From positions 1 to 11,126 of the forward strand of contig CALBGF010000174.1 in NCBI GenBank assembly GCA_937893635.1: a stretch of DNA of 11,126 bases. The letters run 5' to 3'. Of this stretch, positions 1 through 6,034 are shown one piece after another. The translations under genes were made by a program, and so were the position numbers. A model generated the notes under the pieces. That model saw nothing but the letters and a program-made list of their open reading frames with translations. It did no database searches and was not told where the DNA came from. The stretch is from an uncultured Mollicutes bacterium. GTDB lineage: Bacteria; Bacillota_I; Bacilli_A; RFN20; CAG-826. The number at the start of each line of letters is the position of its first letter. Within the stretch, counting starts at the first letter, position 1.

Positions 1-9
1 AATAAAATT

Positions 10-939
10 ATGAAAAAGCGTATTATATATTGCTTTTCGTTACTATTATTATTTATTACTGGTTGCGCTTCTAATGATGAAAGTATTGTAATTAGTTTAA
101 ATATGAATACCAATTTTCCAACATGCACAACTTTAGAAAATGGTAATAATCAAAAAGCAAATGTTATATTGCTTCTTGGACAAAGTAATGCCTCTGGTGC
201 TTCTATAACCGAATATCTTGAAATGAATGTTTCAAAAGAAAAATTTGAAGAATATGAAAACGGATATGATAATGTTTTAATTAATTTTTGTATTGATGAT
301 CAAACTTTTTCTTCTAATGGACAATTTGTAAAAACAAATTTAGAATGTGGAAGTGGTAATGGCTTTTTTGGGCCAGAAGTTGGTTTAGCGGAAGTGTTAA
401 GTAGAAATTACGAAAAAACTTTTATTTTAAAGTATACTATGTCAGGTTATTCATTAAATTATCATTGGCTTAATGAAAATAAGCGAGCTTCAATTTATAA
501 TGCTTTTATTATTTATGCTCAAACATATTTAGATGCTTTGATTACCGCTAATTATGATATTAATTTATCCGCGATATGTTGGATGCAAGGCGAATCTGAT
601 ACCACTATTGAAAAAGCAAATCGTTATTATGATAATCAAGTTTCATTTGTTTCATATTTGAGAGAAGATTTAAAAAAATATAGTAAAAATGAAATATATT
701 TTATTGATGCCGGTATTTCTAATAGCCCATATTGTGAACCAGGATATCCAATTGTTAATAAGGCAAAAGAAAAATTCGCAGCTTTATCACCATATAACAT
801 TTATTTTTCAACAATTGATTTAGACTTTACTACAACATTAGAACCTGATTATAATCCTGATTTAGGTCATTATGATTCATTATGTGAAATAGCATTAGGT
901 AATAAATTTGGTGAAGAAATTGTAAAAGTTATTAGTTGA
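10..939 (+). CDS. SASA-family (sialate O-acetylesterase-like) carbohydrate esterase lipoprotein
   Basis: Exported lipoprotein predicted to remove O-acetyl groups from glycans. Residues 1-18 form a basic, hydrophobic lipoprotein signal peptide ending in a lipobox ITGC, with Cys19 as the lipidated residue. The SASA/CE6-type SGNH hydrolase motifs follow in order: LLGQSN with nucleophile Ser59 (GQSN at 57-60), the block WMQGESD at 191-197, and near the C terminus Asp284 with His287 (DLGHYDS), which would complete the catalytic site. At 309 aa it is close to a single SASA domain with no added carbohydrate-binding module. The family and active-site layout are seen directly. The substrate (acetylated sialic acid, xylan or another acetylated glycan) is inference, although the M60 peptidase about 6 kb downstream makes mucin-type glycans plausible. 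The start lies 9 bases inside the window, so its ribosome binding site is not visible; the signal peptide supports this Met. Confidence 0.85.
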   Translation: MKKRIIYCFSLLLLFITGCASNDESIVISLNMNTNFPTCTTLENGNNQKANVILLLGQSNASGASITEYLEMNVSKEKFEEYENGYDNVLINFCIDDQTFSSNGQFVKTNLECGSGNGFFGPEVGLAEVLSRNYEKTFILKYTMSGYSLNYHWLNENKRASIYNAFIIYAQTYLDALITANYDINLSAICWMQGESDTTIEKANRYYDNQVSFVSYLREDLKKYSKNEIYFIDAGISNSPYCEPGYPIVNKAKEKFAALSPYNIYFSTIDLDFTTTLEPDYNPDLGHYDSLCEIALGNKFGEEIVKVIS

Positions 940-952
940 TATTAAAAATTCA

Positions 953-983
953 AACTTGTTTATGATCTAGTTCATAATTAAGT
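953..983. repeat. Palindromic direct repeat, copy 1 (left flank of the ART/HTH module)
   Basis: This 31-bp element matches 2557-2587 at 27 of 31 positions, including an unbroken 13-base match at the left end (AACTTGTTTATGA). It is itself an imperfect inverted repeat: AACTT at 953-957 mirrors AAGTT at 980-984, and TATGA mirrors TCATA around a central CTAG, so about 26 of 32 bases obey the symmetry. The two copies lie in the same orientation immediately outside the DUF3990/HTH gene pair. Size and symmetry recall sites bound by Xer-type tyrosine recombinases (two inverted arms around a short core), but it is not a recognisable match to the Bacillota chromosomal dif. A regulatory palindrome is the main alternative. 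Confidence 0.6.
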
Positions 984-1118
984 TGTTTTTGTGTAAAATC
1001 TATGAATTAAAAAATTATCTCGTGGTATTCAATAAATGATTGAACTATATTCTCAATTAATGAAGTAATAGTATAAAATCACATACAAGTGCATACTAAC
1101 AGTATAGTGGTCTCAAAT

Positions 1119-1147
1119 TTGACATAAGGACACTACAATGTTACAAT
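1119..1147 (+). promoter_or_regulatory. Promoter of the ART-like toxin operon
   Basis: A perfect -35 box TTGACA (1119-1124) is separated by 17 bases from a -10 box TACAAT (1142-1147). Transcription should start near 1153-1155, leaving a leader of only about 20 bases before the ATG at 1173. This rules out the in-frame ATG at 1149 as the start for this transcript. Two short inverted repeats lie nearby and may be operator half-sites: ATACT-AAC-AGTAT at 1093-1105, and TAGTG (1105-1109) with CACTA (1131-1135) bracketing the -35 box. Confidence 0.7.
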
Positions 1148-1172
1148 TATGTTGCTGAAGGGAATGATTATT

Positions 1173-1856
1173 ATGAAAAAAACTTTAATTTTATATCATG
1201 GGTCAAGCGATATTATTGAAAAACCAAAGTATGGATATGGCAATTTAAGAAATGACTATGGTTTAGGATTTTATTGTACAAGCGACATCAACCTTGCAAA
1301 AGAGTGGGGAGTAAAAGCTGAAGAAAATGGATATGCTAATAAATATGAATTAAACATAGATGGATTAACTTGTTTAGATTTGTCAGATCCCAAGTATAAC
1401 ATTCTTCATTGGATTACGATATTATTGCAAAATAGAACTTTTGTTTTGAAAAATGATATCACAAAAGCAGGCAAAGAATATTTAATAAAGCATTTTTCTA
1501 TTCCTTATGAAAATTACGATATTATAAAGGGATATCGCGCAGATGATTCATATTTTTCATTTGCAGAAGCTTTTTTAAATAATACTATTTCTTGTCAAAG
1601 ACTTGCGGAAGCACTAAAACTTGGTAATTTAGGTGAGCAAATAGTTATTAAAAGTCAAAAAGCATTTGAACGATTAAAATTTCTTGGATATGAGATTGCA
1701 GATTCGAATGAATATTATCCGCTACGTAAAGAAAGGAACGAAAAGGCAAGACTTGAGTTTTTGTCAAATAAGGAAGGCATTTTCGATTCCCATTCATTAT
1801 ATTTAAGCGAAATAATAAAAGAAGGTGTAAAACCAAATGATCCACGCATACGATGA
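1173..1856 (+). CDS. DUF3990 ADP-ribosyltransferase-like toxin
   Basis: Predicted 227-aa intracellular toxin of the DUF3990 family, whose members resemble ADP-ribosyltransferases. Hallmarks are the N-terminal LYHGS (7-11), the DYGLGFYCT block (28-36), GYRADD (120-125) and the GEQIVIKS segment (154-161). His9, Tyr34 and Glu155 are reasonable candidates for an H-Y-E-type NAD site, but that assignment is inference. About 60 residues after the usual DUF3990 core form a charged tail without a recognised domain. The start at 1173 is chosen because GAAGGGA at 1157-1163 is a ribosome binding site for it and the promoter places the RNA 5' end after the earlier in-frame ATG at 1149. The 3' end overlaps the next gene by 20 bases, indicating translational coupling. 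The gene order and the HTH partner point to a toxin-antitoxin pair. No signal peptide or membrane segment is visible. The cellular target is unknown. Confidence 0.8.
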   Translation: MKKTLILYHGSSDIIEKPKYGYGNLRNDYGLGFYCTSDINLAKEWGVKAEENGYANKYELNIDGLTCLDLSDPKYNILHWITILLQNRTFVLKNDITKAGKEYLIKHFSIPYENYDIIKGYRADDSYFSFAEAFLNNTISCQRLAEALKLGNLGEQIVIKSQKAFERLKFLGYEIADSNEYYPLRKERNEKARLEFLSNKEGIFDSHSLYLSEIIKEGVKPNDPRIR

Positions 1857-2448
1857 ATATTATTTAGATATGACACAGAAAAAACTTGCATCAATGTTTG
1901 AAATAGCTGTTTATGAAGAAAAAATGACAGTCGATGAATTTGGTGAAAAATTTATCAATTCTTATGTTAGCAAAGCGTTTGAAAATGCTGATCCAATTTA
2001 TATTGCTGGAAAATCTGCAGGTGAATTATTAGGATTAGTATTAAATAAACAAATTGAACAAACTGAGCAAAATATGTTTGCATCGCCAGAATATTGGGTT
2101 GGTTATGTACTTGCGTATACTCAATGGTATACATTTAAATCTTTTAAAGAAATAATAACTGCATATCCATGTAGTAAACTATTGCTAAAGTACTTTCCAT
2201 ATCATGAGATGGATATAATGAAAATTGTTAACTTAATTATTAAACATTTATCAATGGAACCATCACTTAAAACATGGAGAACAAAAAGAAAACTTACTCA
2301 GCGCCAATTAGCGGATATTAGTGGTGTTTCATTAAGAGCAATAAAAGCCTATGAACAAGGAAAACTTGAAATTTCTAAAGCTCAAGGAGAAACTTTATAT
2401 AAACTTGCAAGAACACTTGATTGTTCAATAGAAGATTTAATAAAATAA
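1837..2448 (+). CDS. HTH-domain partner (predicted antitoxin/autorepressor) of the DUF3990 toxin
   Basis: Protein of 203 aa with two parts. Residues about 1-140 are a helical domain with no family I can name, rich in aromatic and acidic residues (GKSAGELLGLVL, EYWVGYVLAYTQWYTF, YFPYHEMDI); it probably binds the toxin. Residues 144-203 form a HTH_3/XRE DNA-binding domain (LTQRQLADISGVSLRAIKAYE followed by a short helix pair ending in IEDLIK). Its start lies inside the toxin gene (20-base overlap), with GAAGGTG at 1821-1827 as the ribosome binding site about 9 bases upstream. The overlap and toxin-first order imply tight co-expression. The HTH domain implies autoregulation of the promoter at 1119-1147. 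It is larger than a typical small antitoxin because it fuses a neutralising domain to a repressor. The antitoxin role is inferred from context; the HTH domain is clear. Confidence 0.78.
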   Translation: MIHAYDEYYLDMTQKKLASMFEIAVYEEKMTVDEFGEKFINSYVSKAFENADPIYIAGKSAGELLGLVLNKQIEQTEQNMFASPEYWVGYVLAYTQWYTFKSFKEIITAYPCSKLLLKYFPYHEMDIMKIVNLIIKHLSMEPSLKTWRTKRKLTQRQLADISGVSLRAIKAYEQGKLEISKAQGETLYKLARTLDCSIEDLIK

Positions 2449-2467
2449 ATTCCATTTTCAATGGAAT
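2449..2467. terminator. Hairpin directly after the ART/HTH operon
   Basis: A perfect 8-bp inverted repeat ATTCCATT-TTC-AATGGAAT begins at the first base after the stop codon. It has few GC pairs and is not followed by a U-run on the + strand, so it would be a weak intrinsic terminator or an RNA-end stabiliser. On the - strand it would be followed by a T-rich stretch. Confidence 0.4.
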
Positions 2468-2556
2468 CAAAAGAGATTAATCGATATGAAATTTAACTAT
2501 ATTTATATAATTTAAAACCATATAACACTATTAATCTTAAAATTATGATTTAATAG

Positions 2557-2587
2557 AACTTGTTTATGAACTAATTCATAGTTAATT
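2557..2587. repeat. Palindromic direct repeat, copy 2 (between the two toxin-antitoxin modules)
   Basis: This is the second copy of the element at 953-983, in the same orientation, with 27 of 31 bases identical. Its core is a clean inverted repeat, TATGAA-CTAA-TTCATA (2565-2580). The four differences from copy 1 are scattered, and the outer left arm and both TATGA/TTCATA arms are preserved. It closes off the ART/HTH module and lies just upstream of the promoter of the Phd/ParE module. A Xer-type or other recombination site, or a regulatory palindrome, are the candidate roles; neither can be proven here. Confidence 0.6.
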
Positions 2588-2609
2588 AGTAAATTGATTT
2601 TTACTACTA

Positions 2610-2637
2610 TTGATAAGTGTTGAAAATATGGTATAAT
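2610..2637 (+). promoter_or_regulatory. Promoter and possible operator of the Phd/ParE module
   Basis: The -35 box TTGATA (2610-2615) and a consensus -10 box TATAAT (2632-2637) are separated by 16 bases. An inverted repeat, TATGG (2627-2631) and CCATA (2642-2646), brackets the -10 box. It is a plausible operator for autorepression by the Phd-type antitoxin, as is usual for this family. The promoter sits inside the module, downstream of repeat copy 2. Confidence 0.7.
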
Positions 2638-2677
2638 TTTGCCATAAAAAGAACATAATAAATTAGGAGGGAATCTC

Positions 2678-2947
2678 ATGCAGCTATTACCAAAAATATT
2701 ACCGATTAACGAATTAAAAAATACAGCAAATATTTCAAAAATTTGCAAAGAAAGCGAATCGCCTATTATTATCACTAAAAATGGATATAGTGATATGGTT
2801 ATTATGAGCGCTGAACTATATGAACAAACTATTGCTAAAATGCAAGCGGCTATTTTATTGAACGAAGCACTTAATAGTTCTACAAGAGATATAGACAAGA
2901 TTGAATTAAATTCATTTATTAAAGGAATCATTAATAATGGAAAATGA
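2678..2947 (+). CDS. Phd/YefM-family antitoxin
   Basis: Antitoxin of 89 aa that should neutralise the ParE/RelE-type toxin encoded next to it and repress their shared promoter. The N-terminal half is a typical Phd/YefM DNA-binding fold: LLPKILPINELKN, a stretch ending SESPIIITKNG, then the YSDMVIMSAELYEQ strand-helix (residues about 3-50). The remaining 40 residues form a helical, probably disordered tail used to bind the toxin. A strong ribosome binding site, AGGAGGG at 2665-2671, lies 6 bases before the ATG. The last 11 bases overlap the toxin start, so translation is coupled. The length is normal for the family and no key element is missing. It ends in TGA, one of the stops showing that code 11 is used. 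Confidence 0.9.
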   Translation: MQLLPKILPINELKNTANISKICKESESPIIITKNGYSDMVIMSAELYEQTIAKMQAAILLNEALNSSTRDIDKIELNSFIKGIINNGK

Positions 2948-3254
2948 TTATAAAATTGTAATTGAAAAATATGCGCAAAAAGATTTAATTAATATTTATG
3001 ATTATATATCTAATACTTTATGCAATAATGAGGCGGCAATCAAATTATTAAATAGAATCAATGACAAATTTGAAATAATTAAGAGTTTTCCAAAAAGTGC
3101 TCCCATAATTAACAATGAATATGTTAAAAATAAAAACATTAGAAAATTATTAATTGATAATTATATTGCATTTTATGAAATAGATGAAATAAATCATGAA
3201 ATAAGAATTGTTAGAATTATCTATGGAATGATGAATTATTTAGATGTTTTATAA
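2937..3254 (+). CDS. RelE/ParE-superfamily toxin
   Basis: Toxin of 105 aa in the ParE/RelE plasmid-stabilisation superfamily. Visible family features are the N-terminal strand-helix (YKIVIEKYAQKDLINIYDYI, residues 5-24), the middle SFPKSAP segment, and the C-terminal beta strands with IRKLLIDNYIAFYEI and IRIVRIIYGMMNY. Members either cleave mRNA on the ribosome (RelE) or poison DNA gyrase (ParE); the helical YDYI start and the RIIYG ending look more ParE-like, but the sequence does not settle the target. It overlaps the antitoxin by 11 bases. AAAGGA at 2921-2926, inside the antitoxin gene, serves as its ribosome binding site. The gene appears intact. Confidence 0.88.
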   Translation: MENDYKIVIEKYAQKDLINIYDYISNTLCNNEAAIKLLNRINDKFEIIKSFPKSAPIINNEYVKNKNIRKLLIDNYIAFYEIDEINHEIRIVRIIYGMMNYLDVL

Positions 3255-3259
3255 TTATA

Positions 3260-3281
3260 AAATTAATGTATAAATTAATTT
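3260..3281. terminator. AT-only inverted repeat after the toxin gene
   Basis: AAATTAAT (3260-3267), a 6-base loop, and ATTAATTT (3274-3281) form a perfect 8-bp stem 5 bases after the toxin stop codon. The stem has no GC pairs and is followed by GGGTTTTG rather than a U-run, so it is a weak candidate that could be chance in such AT-rich DNA. Confidence 0.22.
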
Positions 3282-3338
3282 GGGTTTTGAGATATGTAAA
3301 AATTTTTTATTATCTAGCAGATGATTTAATAAAACAAA

Positions 3339-3347
3339 TGATATAAT
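3339..3347 (+). promoter_or_regulatory. Extended -10 promoter of the KPR/CAT operon
   Basis: TGATATAAT is a consensus -10 box with the TGn extension, which compensates for the lack of a good -35 box at the right spacing (3319-3324 reads AGATGA). Transcription should begin near 3354. This excludes the GTG at 3351 as the start of the downstream gene and supports the ATG at 3387. Confidence 0.6.
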
Positions 3348-3386
3348 TATGTGACCAAAAATTGGTTATGTAATTATGGAGATATT

Positions 3387-4313
3387 ATGAAAATTTTAGT
3401 TTTTGGAGTAGGAGTGCTCGGTTGTAATTTAGCAAGAAACTTTTTTCGTTCTAAAAAAGATGTAACTTTATTAGCTAGAGGAAAGTGGGCAGAAGAAATT
3501 AAAAACAATGGTTTACGTATTAAGAGTCAATTATTTCCGCATACATCTACAACTCGTATACCAGTGATAACGGAATTAAAGCCGGATGATGTATACGATG
3601 TAATTTTTGTTGCTATACGTTATACCCAAATTGATTCAATAATAGAAATATTACGCGCAAATAAATCAAAAAATATTGTATTTGTCGGTAATAATACGCG
3701 TGCAAATGAGACAGCTTCATTATTAAAAGATAAAAATGTTATGTTTGCGTTTTCGCAATCTGCCGGTCATCGTGAAAGTAATAAAGTGGTATCAGTTGAT
3801 CTTAAAAAAATCACTATAGGCCAATTAGTGGATGCGCCTTCTAATGAAGATTTTATTAAACAAATTTTTGCCAATACAAAATATAAGGTACAATATGAAC
3901 CTAATATGGGTGATTATCTTCTTTGTCATGCAGCATTTGTAATTCCTGCAGCATTTGCGTGCTATAAGACTGATGGTAATTTAAAGAGAATAAAAAAAGA
4001 TGTAGTCTATCTTAACAAAATGATTGATGCAAATATTGAAGCATATAAAGCGATAAGGGATGCAGGGCATGAAATATTACCAGATGATGATAAAGAATTT
4101 GAAGGTGAAGCATATCAAAAAACATGTTTACGTTTCTTTAAGTTAATGTCTGCTACTGTTCTTGGTAAGATTTGTGTTTCTGATCATGCTATGAATGCCA
4201 CTGATGAAATGAGTGCTTTAAATAATGATTTAAAAAAATTCTTTGATAAACATAATGCACAGTACCCAACATGGAAAGAACTTGAAAACGAGTGCGAAAA
4301 ATATTTAAAATAA
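3387..4313 (+). CDS. Ketopantoate reductase (ApbA/PanE) family oxidoreductase
   Basis: NAD(P)-dependent oxidoreductase of 308 aa in the 2-dehydropantoate 2-reductase superfamily. It opens directly with a Rossmann dinucleotide-binding loop, GVGVLG (7-12), followed by a basic LLARG segment that commonly reads the NADP phosphate, and an IFVAIRYTQID stretch equivalent to the family's nucleotide-proximal strand. The C-terminal half is helical, as in ApbA_C. The segment expected to carry the catalytic Lys of PanE reads GDYLLCHAAFVIPA, without an obvious Lys. I therefore assign the family but not ketopantoate as substrate; a vitamin B5 role is not supported by neighbours. The start is set by GGAGAT at 3378-3383, 3 bases before the ATG, and by the promoter; a longer frame from GTG 3351 begins before the transcript. 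It is cotranscribed with the CAT-like gene 23 bases downstream. Confidence 0.78.
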   Translation: MKILVFGVGVLGCNLARNFFRSKKDVTLLARGKWAEEIKNNGLRIKSQLFPHTSTTRIPVITELKPDDVYDVIFVAIRYTQIDSIIEILRANKSKNIVFVGNNTRANETASLLKDKNVMFAFSQSAGHRESNKVVSVDLKKITIGQLVDAPSNEDFIKQIFANTKYKVQYEPNMGDYLLCHAAFVIPAAFACYKTDGNLKRIKKDVVYLNKMIDANIEAYKAIRDAGHEILPDDDKEFEGEAYQKTCLRFFKLMSATVLGKICVSDHAMNATDEMSALNNDLKKFFDKHNAQYPTWKELENECEKYLK

Positions 4314-4336
4314 TATTTTATTAATAGGGTAGAGAT

Positions 4337-4996
4337 ATGATTTACAAAGTAATAAAATTAGAAGAACTAAAGAAAATAAAACAATATAAGTGGTTTAGAC
4401 AATTTTCCAATCCGTGTTATGGTTTTAATGTAAAAATGAATGTTACGCGTCTTGTTAATTATACAAAAGAAAATCATCAAAGTTTTTTCATTAATACATT
4501 GTATTTATTAACAAGTGCCTTAAATCAAATTGAAGAAATGCGAATGCGTGAAGTAGATGGTGAAATTAGACTTTATGATAAAATTAATCCAACATTTACA
4601 GTTATGACGCAAATTGGAATTTATGAAAATGCTGGTTTTGAAATGATTGATAATTACGATGCATTTTATAAAAGAGCAACATCAGTAATCGAAGAAGTGA
4701 AAAAACAAACATCAGTTAAAGAAACATATAACGATTCTAAACTTTATAATGATTATTATATTACTTGTATTCCTTGGTTATCGATAGAAGGAATGACCCA
4801 TCCATTAATTGATAATGACTACGCTTCCCTTTCTTGTCCAAGAATTTGCTGGGATAAATATAGAAAAGAAAATGATAAAATAGTTATGATTTTAAATATA
4901 ACGGTTAACCATTGTTTTGTTGATGGATATCCATTATCCAAAGCATTTAATTTAATACAAGAATATTTTGATAATTTAATAGGAATAATAAAATAA
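4337..4996 (+). CDS. Chloramphenicol acetyltransferase-like acyltransferase
   Basis: CAT-fold acetyl-CoA-dependent acyltransferase of 219 aa, the usual length for a CAT trimer subunit. The C-terminal signature NHCFVDGY carries the catalytic His192 with Asp196 (equivalent to His195 and Asp199 of CATIII). The upstream IPWLS segment matches the family's conserved PW motif, and EMRMREVDGEIRLYDKINPTF-type residues (about 68-88) fit the N-terminal core. The family's Ser148 aligns without gaps (47 residues before the His in both) to Thr143, which keeps a hydroxyl but is not the classical residue. Activity on chloramphenicol therefore cannot be assumed; many chromosomal CAT-like proteins acylate unknown substrates. 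The ribosome binding site is weak (AGGGTAGAG at 4326-4334). It probably forms an operon with the KPR-family gene 23 bases upstream and may act in the same pathway, which is inference. Confidence 0.8.
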   Translation: MIYKVIKLEELKKIKQYKWFRQFSNPCYGFNVKMNVTRLVNYTKENHQSFFINTLYLLTSALNQIEEMRMREVDGEIRLYDKINPTFTVMTQIGIYENAGFEMIDNYDAFYKRATSVIEEVKKQTSVKETYNDSKLYNDYYITCIPWLSIEGMTHPLIDNDYASLSCPRICWDKYRKENDKIVMILNITVNHCFVDGYPLSKAFNLIQEYFDNLIGIIK

Positions 4997-5031
4997 ACTT
5001 GTTAAAAACAATTTAAACAAACAAATTAATA

Positions 5032-5060
5032 TTGTTCAAATTTAATTATTTATTTATAAT
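5032..5060 (+). promoter_or_regulatory. Promoter of the degV gene
   Basis: The -35 box TTGTTC (5032-5037) and a consensus -10 box TATAAT (5055-5060) have ideal 17-base spacing. The longest open frame starts at the TTG within this -35 box, so it cannot be the translated start; the leader then runs to AAGGAG at 5079-5084. Confidence 0.65.
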
Positions 5061-5091
5061 ATTATATGAGTTTTTAACAAGGAGTATATTT

Positions 5092-5964
5092 ATGTCAAAA
5101 ATTATTATTGTTACAGATTCTAACTCTGGTATTTCAAAAGAAGAAGCAGAAAAAATTGGTGTAGTTGTTATACCAATGCCTTTCTTTATTGAAGGTAAAA
5201 CATATTATGAAGAAATTTCATTGTCTCAAGAACAGTTTTATCAAATGTTAGTAACTGGTAAGAGTATTTCAACATCTCAACCTAGTATTGGTGAAATATG
5301 TGCTTTATGGGATAAATTATTAGAAGAGTATGATGAAATTGTTCAAATTCCCATGTCATCAGGTTTATCAATGTCTTGTGAAACTGCTATGTCATTTTCT
5401 CAAGAGAAAGAATATCTAGGTAAAGTACATGTAGTTAATAATATGCGCATCTCTGTCACACAAAGACAATCAGTTTATGATGCTTTGAAGTTAGTAAAAG
5501 AAGGCAAAACCGGTGCGGAAATTAAAAGCATTCTAGAAAATGATGCTTTAAACTCCTCAATTTATATTACAGTTCAAGATTTGAAATATTTAAAAAAAGG
5601 CGGAAGAATTACTCCTGCCGCTGCGGCAATAGGTGCTTTAATGGGCATTAAGCCAGTATTGCAAATTCAAGGTAAAAAACTTGATGCTTTTAAAAAGTGT
5701 CGTGGTATGAAAGCAGGAAAATCAATGATGATTTCCGCTGCTAAAAATGATATTAAAAATAGATTTGGTAATGATAACTCTAAAATTCATATTGCGGTTG
5801 CTCATTCAAATAATGAAGAAGAAGCAAAGATGTTTTTAGAAGAAATAAAAAAAGAAATTCCTAATGCTAAAGATTATTATATTGATCATTTATCTTTATC
5901 AGTTTCATGTCATATTGGTCCTGGATCATTAGCAATTGCTTTATGTAAAGATTTGGAAAAATAA
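5092..5964 (+). CDS. DegV family fatty-acid-binding protein (FakB-like)
   Basis: Cytoplasmic lipid-binding protein of 290 aa. FakB proteins of this family present a fatty acid to the kinase FakA for phosphorylation so that it can enter phospholipid synthesis. Motifs in order: TDSNSG (8-13), TSQPS (61-65), PMSSGLS (87-93), the KGGRI loop with Arg172, KPVLQIQGKKL, and the C-terminal HIGPGSLAI starting at His274. Ser93, Arg172 and His274 correspond to the positions expected to hold the fatty-acid carboxylate. The length is normal for the family. The start at 5092 is set by AAGGAG at 5079-5084, 7 bases upstream, and by the promoter, which overlaps the longer open frame. No FakA gene is next to it, which is usual because bacteria often carry several FakB paralogues apart from fakA. 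The fatty acid specificity cannot be read. Confidence 0.92.
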   Translation: MSKIIIVTDSNSGISKEEAEKIGVVVIPMPFFIEGKTYYEEISLSQEQFYQMLVTGKSISTSQPSIGEICALWDKLLEEYDEIVQIPMSSGLSMSCETAMSFSQEKEYLGKVHVVNNMRISVTQRQSVYDALKLVKEGKTGAEIKSILENDALNSSIYITVQDLKYLKKGGRITPAAAAIGALMGIKPVLQIQGKKLDAFKKCRGMKAGKSMMISAAKNDIKNRFGNDNSKIHIAVAHSNNEEEAKMFLEEIKKEIPNAKDYYIDHLSLSVSCHIGPGSLAIALCKDLEK

Positions 5965-5998
5965 ATAAGCGTTTAGATAATAAAATAAGTAGATATCG

Positions 5999-6007
5999 TG
6001 CTATAAT
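5999..6007 (+). promoter_or_regulatory. Extended -10 promoter of the YjbR-family gene
   Basis: TGCTATAAT is a perfect -10 box with the TGn extension; the matching -35 region (5979-5984, AATAAA) is poor. It lies 27 bases upstream of the ATG at 6035, so the leader is short. No separate promoter is obvious before the M60 gene at 6733, so that gene may be read from here as well. Confidence 0.55.
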
Positions 6008-6034
6008 TTATTCATCAATGGATGGTGATATTCA

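Noticed and set aside
937..939. Mycoplasma-type code with TGA as Trp, suggested by the low GC content.
   Set aside because: TGA terminates the SASA, DUF3990 and Phd genes at natural protein ends, and TGG is used for Trp throughout.
1648..1845. A 65-codon open frame on the - strand.
   Set aside because: It lies entirely within the DUF3990 gene and shows no recognisable domain.
2512..2931. A 139-codon open frame on the - strand.
   Set aside because: It covers the promoter and most of the Phd/YefM antitoxin gene in antisense, has no family resemblance, and the + strand gene has a strong promoter and ribosome binding site.
4999..5014. Hairpin TTGTT-AAA-AACAA followed by TTT after the CAT-like gene, as a terminator.
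   Set aside because: The stem is only 5 bp with one GC pair and the U-run is three bases; it is too weak to call.
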